From: JADFOB01 sp964651325
GTDB taxonomy: Bacteria; Planctomycetota; Phycisphaerae; UBA1845
Assembly: GCA_964651325.1 (NCBI GenBank)
Contig: CAZYXP010000051.1
Location: forward strand, 1-19,686
Direction of reading: 5' to 3'
DNA length: 19,686 nt
In this document: positions 8,069 to 14,678 of the stretch, piece by piece
Layout of the letters: each line of letters begins with the position of its first letter
Position numbering within the stretch: the stretch's first letter is position 1
Program-made: the position numbers and the translations under genes
The notes under the pieces: model-generated
The model's input: only the letters and a program-made list of their open reading frames with translations
The model's database searches: none
What the model was told of the DNA's origin: nothing

Positions 8069-8569
8069 CTATCCTCCGTCGCCGCCGACGGGCTTGGGGC
8101 GATCGACGAAAATCTTGATCGCGATCTGATTCTTCTCGCGTCCCTTCTTTTCAACCCGCACTTCACCACGGACGCGCTCGCCCTCGCGAAGATCCTTAAG
8201 TTTGGCCACAGCGCCGTTGATGAGGATCTCGGTTTCTTCCGTCACCAGGCCCTCGCCGACCACCTCCTCTTTTCGTTTCTCACTGTAATACGAAACGGTG
8301 ATTTTGCCCCGGCCGTCGCTGGTCAGGTCGATCTTTTCGATGCGCGCCTGATCGAGCGTGATGATGTCAAAATCGGGTTTGTCCTCGCTGCAACCCGGCG
8401 CCATCGTCCCCAAGAATATCACCAGGCCCAAGAGCCAAGAGGCGCGAATCGGACGCGTCGCCGGCCCGCGCCCGGATGGCTGATCGTCGCGCGCCACCAC
8501 AGACAGGCATGTGAAACCGGATTCCCGGCGTGCGATGGACGCCGCATGGATTGCTTCCATTTCATTCAT
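8069..8569 (-). CDS. hypothetical lipoprotein-like protein
   Basis: I do not recognise the family. The 166-aa product has a long polar start (1-43), one hydrophobic segment (about 44-59, WLLGLVIFLGTMAPGC) ending at C60, and a charged, strand-rich domain (about 66-157). The segment looks like a lipoprotein signal, but the lipobox (APGC) is atypical and 43 residues before it is unusually long. The exported domain (IITLDQARIEKIDL, then KITVSYYSEKRKEEVVGEGLV, then KLKDLREGERVRGEVRVEKKG) resembles a small OB/beta-barrel, but this is only an impression. ATG at 8569 has AGGAGAAAGG about 10 nt upstream. The stop lies 6 nt before the next start, so it forms a coupled pair with the zinc-ribbon membrane protein at 7574. 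Confidence 0.75.
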   Translation of the reverse strand: MNEMEAIHAASIARRESGFTCLSVVARDDQPSGRGPATRPIRASWLLGLVIFLGTMAPGCSEDKPDFDIITLDQARIEKIDLTSDGRGKITVSYYSEKRKEEVVGEGLVTEETEILINGAVAKLKDLREGERVRGEVRVEKKGREKNQIAIKIFVDRPKPVGGDGG

Positions 8570-8960
8570 GGTGAGAGACCTTTCTCCTGGATGAACTCGC
8601 TGTGTGCCGTCGCTGTTGCACGGTGTCTCGCGCGGCACTGTAGCATGGCCGGCGGTCCGGCGCTGCAATGTTCTCGGCGGCCAGGCCCTTCGGCTACAAA
8701 CCCTATTGAGCCGGCGGACGCCACGGCCCCATCGGATCGGACCCGTAGACACTTTACTCCCGACGACCGGGTTTGCAACGATGACGCGCGGCCGCTCCGC
8801 ACATCGGGTTCGTGGCAGAAACGGCGGCCGCGACTTTTCAGAGCTCCTGGCGCAAGCCTGGTGACATCCTGGCGCGAAGGTCCGCAGGCTGGCGCCAGCG
8901 GCTCTGAGTCGGCGTACCCATGCCGCCTGAAGCGTCACGCTCGCCCCGAGCGAACGGAGG
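8570..8960. other. spacer with dispersed repeat, no gene
   Basis: A long minus-strand frame continues upstream of the lipoprotein-like gene through this spacer, but it is Arg/Pro-rich, translates the repeat and is not preferred over the ATG with a good ribosome binding site at 8569. The right part holds the dispersed repeat (8851-8939). I find no clear promoter. Confidence 0.5.
8851..8939 (+). repeat. dispersed repeat of about 90 bp, copy 2
   Basis: It aligns with 3079-3169 end to end (see that entry), with a 2-base gap near 8878. The centre, GCTGGCGCCAGC, is a perfect 12-bp palindrome here. It ends about 20 bp after the stop of the minus-strand TIM-barrel gene. Confidence 0.75.
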
Positions 8961-9644
8961 TCACTTCAATGCGACGACCGTTCCGTCAAAGCCGAGGGCC
9001 TCTAGTGTCTCCTTCAACAGCTCGTGCTTCGGATTGGCCGTGCGAACGCAGCGAACGCGGCCGCGCAGGGTGCGCAACCAGTCGCAGGCGCACGCGTCGT
9101 CGCCGATGTGGCTCAGATCGACGCACGCACCGATCGACCAGGAATTGGCCGAATCGATCAGCTCGCGCGCCTCCACCGGCGACCGAAGAAAGTCCCCCGA
9201 CGCCACTTCCAAGGCCACAGCGACACCGGTCGCCTCGGCATCAAAACGAGCTTGGGCCAGCATGTGGAACGCGTGATTGAACGCAGATTGGTAGCGGTCA
9301 AACGGTGGAGCGGGCGGCCGGCCGTACAGCGCGGGAAAACGCAGGTTCAAACAGCGTCCACCGCGACGTTGAACGATGCTCAACAGCTCGCCCAGGCACT
9401 GTGCCGCCTCTTCCCATTCGGCCTGCGCCAGGGTCGCCGATACCGCTTCAATGCTGATCGCCGACGAGTCGCAGTCTGTTAGTCTGGCTTCAAGGCGTGG
9501 CAGCCGCGTCGGCCAATATTCGCCCAGTGATTCGGTGAGCACCAGCTCGATCGGCGTGGGGCTTTCTGGCGCGGATTCAATCGAGATTCCTGCTGCCGTG
9601 GTGGCCTCAGCAAGCATGATCTGTTGGGCGATCTTAGGCTTCAT
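8961..9644 (-). CDS. short TIM-barrel, sugar isomerase/AP endonuclease family 2-like
   Basis: The 227-aa product fits the xylose-isomerase-like TIM-barrel superfamily. Most telling is the second half: VAVALEVASGDF, then SPVEARELIDSANSWSIGACVDLSHIG, then a segment with RVRCVRTAN, ending with GFDGTVVAL. In family members these strands supply a catalytic Glu (ALE), Asp and His (VDLSH) that bind a divalent metal. The protein is shorter than the usual 260-300 residues and the N-terminal strands are poorly defined, so it may be a reduced or diverged member. I take ATG at 9644; an upstream extension of 23 residues would translate a GCCGGC hairpin and is unlikely. The Shine-Dalgarno is weak. It lies 84 bp downstream of the zf-TFIIB gene. 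Substrate unknown. Confidence 0.72.
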   Translation of the reverse strand: MKPKIAQQIMLAEATTAAGISIESAPESPTPIELVLTESLGEYWPTRLPRLEARLTDCDSSAISIEAVSATLAQAEWEEAAQCLGELLSIVQRRGGRCLNLRFPALYGRPPAPPFDRYQSAFNHAFHMLAQARFDAEATGVAVALEVASGDFLRSPVEARELIDSANSWSIGACVDLSHIGDDACACDWLRTLRGRVRCVRTANPKHELLKETLEALGFDGTVVALK

Positions 9645-9684
9645 GGCGTTGACGCTCTGCGGTGGGGTACAGGATTGGAGTCCG

Positions 9685-9702
9685 GCCGGCGCTCCAGCCG
9701 GC
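9685..9702. repeat. GCCGGC hairpin between two minus-strand genes
   Basis: GCCGGC-GCTCCA-GCCGGC: two copies of a self-palindromic hexamer form a 6-bp stem with a 6-nt loop, in the 84-bp gap between the zf-TFIIB gene and the TIM-barrel gene. There is no T-run. It may modulate read-through or simply be a GC-rich palindromic unit. Confidence 0.4.
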
Positions 9703-9728
9703 GCAATTCGCAAGCCGTCGCACGGCGA

Positions 9729-10412
9729 CTACGACCCCCCTCGAAAAATGGATAGACAATTCATGATGAGGTCAAGCAGGTCGGCGTCGGAACCGCCGCT
9801 TTGATAGTCGCGCCCGAATCCCTCGTGCCGGGCGTCTTGCGCTCTTCGAGCTACACGCTTCTTACGATCTTCGACTTCGGCGAGGCGCACTTTGCTTTCC
9901 GCGTCGTGAATTTTCCCGCCGGCTTTGGTCCATTTGAGGATCTGTCCCAGTTCCCCGCCGTCGAGCCAAAGCCCGTGATTCCGGCATGAATCGATCACGA
10001 CGCCGCTTCTGGCTCCGTAATTCCGGCGGTGCATTAGCTTGCCGCAGACCGGACACTCGACGTAGCGAACTTGCCGCGTCTCCTGCTGGTACTCCTCGTC
10101 AACGAGCACGTCGAGCCGCCTCAAGTCAACCTCGAACACCCCGGATACGGAATCCTTTAGGATCCGTTCTAATTCGCCTGGATCGAAGAAGATACCAAGG
10201 CACCTCTGGCAACGATCGATGTGAAACCCGCCATCGACGCCCAGATTCACCGAATGCAGGGGAACGTCGCATCGCGGACAATCTCGATCCGAATGAATAT
10301 CGGTTCCGCTGGTGGCTCCAATAGCGCGCAGGTCAACGTCGTTGAGCGTTTCGCAATGCCGGCAGATCATTGACTTGGCCGGCAGCGGGGCGCCGCAGTT
10401 GACACAATCCAT
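9729..10412 (-). CDS. zinc-ribbon plus double zf-TFIIB domain protein
   Basis: The 227-aa product has three metal sites. An N-terminal ribbon uses C3, C6, C17, C20. The first zf-TFIIB unit is CPRC...CQRC (C45, C48, C68, C71) followed by LGIFFDPGELERIL. The second is CPVC...CRNH (C120, C123, C143, H146) followed by LWLDGGELGQIL. The 'G-(I/L)(F/W)(F/L)D.GEL' segment after the second metal pair is the hallmark of the zf-TFIIB family. The C-terminus has a charged helix (about 165-200) and a short hydrophobic end. Bacterial members are soluble proteins of unknown function, despite the 'transcription factor' name. ATG at 10412 is chosen; a TTG two codons earlier is possible. It is divergent from mutL and heads the minus-strand run. 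Confidence 0.85.
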   Translation of the reverse strand: MDCVNCGAPLPAKSMICRHCETLNDVDLRAIGATSGTDIHSDRDCPRCDVPLHSVNLGVDGGFHIDRCQRCLGIFFDPGELERILKDSVSGVFEVDLRRLDVLVDEEYQQETRQVRYVECPVCGKLMHRRNYGARSGVVIDSCRNHGLWLDGGELGQILKWTKAGGKIHDAESKVRLAEVEDRKKRVARRAQDARHEGFGRDYQSGGSDADLLDLIMNCLSIFRGGS

Positions 10413-10580
10413 GGGCAATCATCCGTTCGCCGCTTCACGCAACATCATCCCCCGCCGAACACGATCCCCTGTAGCCATTCATCCATCCAAGTGTACCGGC
10501 GCAACCGGCCCGATTCCACTGAACTGAACCACCCGGAACGGCCAATCTCCAGAATGGCTACCCGAAACCACCCCCTCGCG

Positions 10581-10618
10581 CCTTCCCTCTTTTTCTTTTT
10601 CCCCTCTCCTCCCCCTTT
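10581..10618 (+). other. 38-nt homopyrimidine tract
   Basis: Every base from 10581 to 10618 is C or T. It is directly followed by TTTGTGTCTTTGTGCCTTGG (10616-10635), which read on the other strand gives the 'NHQGTKTQR' peptide often seen in spurious ORFs. Such tracts can form triplex structures; no function is implied by the sequence alone. Confidence 0.8.
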
Positions 10619-10680
10619 GTGTCTTTGTGCCTTGGTGGTTCAGCCGTGTTCCCGGTGGCGCGTGGTCGATCACCGCGGAC

Positions 10681-10818
10681 GGTCCGCAGGCTTGCGCCAG
10701 CGGCTCTGAGTCGAGAGGTCCGCAGGCTGGTGCCGGCGGCCCTGAGTCGAGAGGTCCGCAGGCTGGTGCCGGCGGCCCTGAGTCGAGAGGTCCGCAGGCT
10801 TGCGCCAGCGGCTCTGAA
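10681..10818 (+). repeat. tandem array of four 36-bp units (A-B-B-A)
   Basis: Units start at 10681, 10717, 10753 and 10789; the last is cut after about 30 bp. All begin GGTCCGCAGGCT. Units 1 and 4 (type A) continue TGCGCCAGCGGCTCTGA. Units 2 and 3 (type B) are identical to each other and continue GGTGCCGGCGGCCCTGA. A TCGAGA tail joins the units. The four A/B differences keep the central hairpin pairing, partly through G-U pairs. The array ends 7 bp before the -35 of the mutL promoter. There are no spacers, so it is not a CRISPR. Confidence 0.9.
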
Positions 10819-10824
10819 TTGGCG

Positions 10825-10853
10825 TTGGCCGCGCCCGCCTCACGCACTATACT
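10825..10853 (+). promoter_or_regulatory. mutL: sigma70-type promoter of mutL
   Basis: TTGGCC (10825-10830), a 17-nt spacer and TATACT (10848-10853) make a good housekeeping promoter. Transcription would start near 10860, giving a 5' leader of about 46 nt before the mutL ATG. The repeat array is therefore upstream of, not inside, the transcript. Confidence 0.6.
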
Positions 10854-10905
10854 CCATGTTTGCTATTGCCGAGGGCGAAGGATTTTGCGTTTGAAAGAGG
10901 GGTTG

Positions 10906-12825
10906 ATGAGCCAAACCACGCGTATTCGAGTTCTGCCGCCGCTTCTGGTCAACAAAATCGCCGCCGGGGAGGTTGTCGAGCGCCCGGCGAGCGTCGTCAA
11001 GGAGTTGCTCGACAACGCCATCGACGCCGGGGCCGATCGCATTGCCATCACCATTGAAGACGGCGGAAAGCAGCTCATCCGCGTTACCGATAACGGTTGC
11101 GGCATGTCGCCGGAGGATCTGGAGCTCTGCGTCACGCCCCACGCAACGAGCAAGGTCATCGAAGAGGACGACCTCTACGCTATCGCGTCCATGGGGTTTC
11201 GCGGCGAAGCCCTCGCCAGCATTTCGTCGGTATCCAAGCTGCGGGTCGTTTCGCGTCCCGGCGGGCAAGATGTCGGGCATGAAATCAACGTTTGCGGCGT
11301 GGATCAACGCGCGGCGCAGGCCACCGGTGGACCCGTGGGCACCACGGTCGAGGTCCGCGATTTGTTCTTTAACGTGCCAGCCCGGCGTAAGTTTCTTCGA
11401 TCCAAGGGCACGGAAGTAGGCCACATCAACGAGCAGGTGTCGCGTGCGGCGCTTGCGTTTCCACATATCGCGTTTGAAGTGACCAACAACGGCCGAAAAA
11501 CGCTGATTCTTCCCGCCTGCGATCGGCGTGTCGAGCGTATCGAGAAGTTCTACGGTCCGGAGCTGGCCGATTCGCTGCTGGTGGCCGAGCGGTGTGAACG
11601 CGGCGTAACGATGGAGGCCTATCTGGCTCCGCCGGCCCGCTCGCGTGCGACTGCGCAATGGCAGTATACCTTTGTTAACTCCCGCTACATTCGCGACAAG
11701 TTTGTGCAGCACGCCATCAAGGAGGCTTTTCGCGGGCTCATCGAGCATAGTCGCCACGCCATTGCCTTCCTCTTCGTCTCGCTTGACCCGAAAATGGTCG
11801 ATGTCAACGTCCATCCGACCAAGATCGAAGTCCGCTGGGCCGAGCCCAACCTGATCCATTCTCAATCGCTGGCGCTGCTGCGCGAGACGTTGCAACAGGC
11901 GGACTTGGCCCCAGCTTTGAGAACCGATCGGGCCGCGCGGGAAACCCTGAGCCCCGAAACGCAATCGCGCATGCGCGAGGAACTGGCGACGATGCTCAAG
12001 GCGACGCCGCCTGTGCAAACCGGGCGTAGCGGCCTCGGTGCGCCGACCGGGCAAGGCATGTTTCAAAATCCGTCGTTGAACCCCGATCGATCCGCGTCCT
12101 CTTTGGATCCCATGGAAACATGGCGCGCGCTATATGGCGAGCCCGACCGATCGCGGGATGAAGCTGCGCCGCCGCCGCCTTTCGGGTCGCCAATTGGGTC
12201 GCAGCCGACGTCCGCTCCGTCGGATCGGTTCGCCGGTGATCGGCCATTTGTATCGCAACCCGCGCGCGTCGTGCAGATGCACAACCTTTACCTGGTGGCG
12301 GAAACGGAAGAGGGCATTGTGATCATCGATCAACATGCCCTGCACGAGCGGGTCATGTACGAGCAGCTCAAGGACAAGCTCACGCGCGGCCCCCTCGAAT
12401 CCCAGCGGCTGCTCCTGCCAGAAACGGTCTCGGTTACCTCGCGCGAGATGGATCTGCTTACGCAGAAGAAGGCGTTGCTCGACCGGCTCGGCATCGAGGT
12501 GGCGCCGTTTTCGAAAGATTCGATGGCCGTCCACGCTTTTCCCGCGCTGCTCAAGGACGCCAACATCGGGGGGTTCCTGCGCGACTTGATCGACTACCTG
12601 GCCGAGTCACCGGACGCCACGGCGGAGGTGATGATCCACAGGGTGCTTGATATGATGGCGTGCAAGGCCGCGGTCAAGGCGGGCGACACGCTGACCCAGC
12701 AGGAGATCGAAGCGCTCATCAAGAAGCGGGAGCTCGTCGAAAAATCGAGCAACTGCCCCCACGGTCGCCCGACCACCCTCCGCCTGACCAAAGCCGATCT
12801 CAATCGCCAATTCAAGCGAACCTAG
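10906..12825 (+). CDS. mutL: DNA mismatch repair protein MutL (endonuclease type)
   Basis: MutL links MutS mismatch recognition to strand incision and excision. The 639-aa product has a GHKL ATPase N-terminus: IAAGEVVERP (18-27), catalytic E33 in KELLDNAIDAGA, DNGCG (62-66) and GFRGEAL (97-103). The C-terminal dimerisation/nuclease domain holds the metal motif DQHA-x2-E-x4-E (D475 to E486), an ACKAAVKAG segment and CPHGRP near the end. These are typical of MutL proteins that nick DNA themselves in bacteria without MutH. A Pro/Ser-rich linker (about 370-450) joins the halves. ATG at 10906 is chosen because AGAGGGG lies just upstream and the family start (ILPPLLVNKIAAGEV-like) follows; upstream frame continuation is repeat DNA. 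Length is normal for the family. Confidence 0.97.
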   Translation: MSQTTRIRVLPPLLVNKIAAGEVVERPASVVKELLDNAIDAGADRIAITIEDGGKQLIRVTDNGCGMSPEDLELCVTPHATSKVIEEDDLYAIASMGFRGEALASISSVSKLRVVSRPGGQDVGHEINVCGVDQRAAQATGGPVGTTVEVRDLFFNVPARRKFLRSKGTEVGHINEQVSRAALAFPHIAFEVTNNGRKTLILPACDRRVERIEKFYGPELADSLLVAERCERGVTMEAYLAPPARSRATAQWQYTFVNSRYIRDKFVQHAIKEAFRGLIEHSRHAIAFLFVSLDPKMVDVNVHPTKIEVRWAEPNLIHSQSLALLRETLQQADLAPALRTDRAARETLSPETQSRMREELATMLKATPPVQTGRSGLGAPTGQGMFQNPSLNPDRSASSLDPMETWRALYGEPDRSRDEAAPPPPFGSPIGSQPTSAPSDRFAGDRPFVSQPARVVQMHNLYLVAETEEGIVIIDQHALHERVMYEQLKDKLTRGPLESQRLLLPETVSVTSREMDLLTQKKALLDRLGIEVAPFSKDSMAVHAFPALLKDANIGGFLRDLIDYLAESPDATAEVMIHRVLDMMACKAAVKAGDTLTQQEIEALIKKRELVEKSSNCPHGRPTTLRLTKADLNRQFKRT

Positions 12826-12996
12826 CGATCGGCCATCCCCGCCGTGCTCGTCGGGAAGCTGCAAAATCGCAGATTTACCCCCAATAGCCGCTTCGAGCCG
12901 GTCGGAGCGGCGTTCTCCACGCCTCCTTGGCTTATCTCCAGGCGCCCAGCCCCAGGACCGATAGATCATCGTAATCTTGGAAACCAGGGTGCAACG

Positions 12997-13221
12997 ATGG
13001 ACGGATTCACATTAGTCGCATGTGCGGCCTCGGCCGGTGGGGCCGCGCTGCTCTATCTGAGGGTCGTGTCCGGCGCCATCGAGGGCGTGGGCCACACAAT
13101 GGATCATCTGGAGCATATAGAATGTACTGCACTCCGCCGGCGGACCACGGAGAAAGAACAAGCCAACCCCGTCACGGTCTCCGTGGCGGTCGCGCCGAGG
13201 ACCAAGCCGGGTGTTCCTTGA
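12997..13221 (+). CDS. small single-TM hypothetical protein
   Basis: I do not recognise it. The 74-aa product would have one hydrophobic segment (about 5-24, TLVACAASAGGAALLYLRVV) and a polar, His/Glu-then-Arg-rich tail. ATG at 12997 has AGGG about 8 nt upstream. The frame stays open further upstream to 12844, but that part is Arg/Pro-rich and lacks a ribosome binding site. It lies between mutL and the TPR-like gene on the same strand. It could be a real small membrane protein or a chance frame in GC-rich DNA. Confidence 0.45.
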   Translation: MDGFTLVACAASAGGAALLYLRVVSGAIEGVGHTMDHLEHIECTALRRRTTEKEQANPVTVSVAVAPRTKPGVP

Positions 13222-13368
13222 GCGCTTGACGATTCCGCGGTAGAAAATACGATTACCTCATAGGAATCAAGGGAATCCGGCGTGCCGCCGCGCGGGTCGA
13301 GCCCGTTTTGGCTCGGACGCGCCCACTCGCATGGCGAATCCGGACCAATTCGCGGAAGTGAGTTCGCA

Positions 13369-14367
13369 ATGCAAACACCGCCAATGAGATTTTCCCAACT
13401 ACGATGGCTTCACAACGTAGCGTGTATTGCGGTTCTGATCGGCTCCTCGCTGCTGATTGTGCTCGGACTGGTGGGCTACGGCGATTCGATGAATCTCTGG
13501 ATGGTCGCCGCGGGTGGGCTTAGTCTGTTCCTGGCGGTGGTTCAGGTCACGGTGATGCCACTGCTATTGAAGATGGAATCAACCGTGGCGCGTCAGCACG
13601 GGGAAGTTCGCGACCTGAATGAAACGCTCGCCAAGCAGTCGGAGCTTCTCGCTGAGATCGTGGAGAACACGCGTATCTCCGACGCCGCCAAGTCACTTGC
13701 CCATCGCGACCAGGAAATAGACGCCTTCCGCAGCGCCATTCGCGACGACATCCGGCTGCACAAATGGGAACCGGCGCTCCGGCTTGCCGAAGAAATGGAA
13801 GTCCGATTTGGTTACAAGGAGGAATCGGATTCCATCCGGGAGGAACTCGACGAGGCGCGAAACTCGGCCATTCAGTCGAAACTCTCGGAGGCGATTACCC
13901 TTATCGACAGCCATTTCAGGACTCGCGATTGGGCTCGAGCCCAGATGGAAATCGAGCGGCTGGTTCATGCTCTACCCGACGACACCAAAGTCGTCAGTCT
14001 TTTTGATCGAATGAAGTTGCTCAAAGAGCAGCACAAGAGCGAGCTCACCCAAGATTGGGACGAAGCCGTCCGCCGAAGTGATGTCGACCGCGCGATCGAT
14101 ACGCTCAAGGAGCTCGATCAGTATCTCTCGCCCTCAGAGGCGGAGGTGCTCCAAGCCACAGCCCGCGACGTATTCAAAGAGAAACTGCTGCAGCTTGGCG
14201 TACAGTTTCGATTTGCCGTCAAAGAAAAGCGGTGGAACGATGCGCTCAACTCGGGGCTCGAATTGGTTCGTGACTTCCCCAATGCACGCATGGCGACAGA
14301 GGTTCGCGAAGCGCTGGACACGCTCCGCGAGCGGGCCCGCGACGGCGAGCAACCCGCCCCTGCTTGA
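13369..14367 (+). CDS. two-TM protein with cytoplasmic TPR-like helical repeats
   Basis: The 332-aa product starts with two TM helices (about 17-37 and 43-66), then a coiled-coil-like stretch (about 68-102) and three helical repeats of TPR type. The repeats centre on HKWEPALRLAEEMEVRFG (about 131-148), RDWARAQMEIERLVHALPD and KRWNDALNSGLELVRDFPN, each with the W-x-x-A pattern of a TPR first helix. With both TM helices near the N-terminus, the repeats most likely face the cytoplasm and could scaffold other proteins (inference). ATG at 13369 follows GGAAGTGAG. An in-frame ATG five codons later has no ribosome binding site. I cannot name a family. Confidence 0.8.
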   Translation: MQTPPMRFSQLRWLHNVACIAVLIGSSLLIVLGLVGYGDSMNLWMVAAGGLSLFLAVVQVTVMPLLLKMESTVARQHGEVRDLNETLAKQSELLAEIVENTRISDAAKSLAHRDQEIDAFRSAIRDDIRLHKWEPALRLAEEMEVRFGYKEESDSIREELDEARNSAIQSKLSEAITLIDSHFRTRDWARAQMEIERLVHALPDDTKVVSLFDRMKLLKEQHKSELTQDWDEAVRRSDVDRAIDTLKELDQYLSPSEAEVLQATARDVFKEKLLQLGVQFRFAVKEKRWNDALNSGLELVRDFPNARMATEVREALDTLRERARDGEQPAPA

Positions 14368-14678
14368 GGGGCAGCCAGCGATTCAAGCACGATGAATTGA
14401 TGGGGGGCCGTGTGCCCCACAGCTGCACGCAGCCTTCGGCGCGCGGCGCCTCTCCGGTGCTGGTGCCCACACGCGGCATGTATGGTCCGAAAACAGCTCA
14501 CCCAGCTCGCCATAGCAAGCATGGCACAGGCCTGGCCGCGTCGAGCACGACCTCATTTCACGGCCGATAACTCATCATTGAATCCTCCAGTTCGTCCCGA
14601 TCGAGTCCGATACACCATAGGCGATTGACCCCTTGCTGAGTGTGGGATCGTACAAAAGGACACGGAAGGTTACCGGTG
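14368..14678. other. spacer before the GGDEF gene, no gene
   Basis: Only short frames without family features are present. A GCCCCT-GCTTG-AGGGGC hairpin (14356-14372) overlaps the stop codon of the preceding gene, without a T-run. Near 14407-14414 and 14469-14478, GCCGTGTG and CACACGCGGC are nearly complementary and could close a larger structure. I find no convincing promoter. Confidence 0.45.

Larger units (their letters stand above)
10413..10905. other. divergent spacer zf-TFIIB / mutL
   Basis: No gene is supported. In order it contains a 38-nt pure pyrimidine tract (10581-10618), a motif common in non-coding DNA of many bacteria (10616-10643), a 4 x 36-bp tandem array (10681-10818) and the mutL promoter (10825-10853). 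The mutL frame is open upstream of its start only because 36 is divisible by three and the repeat lacks stops in that frame. Confidence 0.65.

Noticed and set aside
8570..8938. Upstream extension of the lipoprotein-like gene
   Set aside because: The extra 123 residues translate the dispersed repeat and a spacer; the ATG at 8569 has AGGAGAAAGG in the right place.
8051..9280. Long plus-strand frame (409 codons)
   Set aside because: It runs antisense across two genes and the repeat, with Arg/Pro/Ser-rich low-complexity translation; the minus-strand genes have domains and ribosome binding sites.
10681..10818. CRISPR array
   Set aside because: The 36-bp units abut directly with no spacers, and no cas genes are present.
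10627..10905. In-frame 93-residue N-terminal extension of MutL
   Set aside because: It translates the 36-bp tandem repeat (GPQACASGSESR-type units), lies across the promoter at 10825-10853 and is absent from MutL proteins. The ATG at 10906 has a good ribosome binding site and the family start.
10840..12066. Long minus-strand frame (408 codons)
   Set aside because: It is fully antisense to mutL, Arg/His-rich and without family features; long antisense frames are common at this GC content.
12844..12996. Longer version of the small ORF after mutL
   Set aside because: The first 51 residues are Arg/Pro-rich and lack a ribosome binding site; the ATG at 12997 is more credible.
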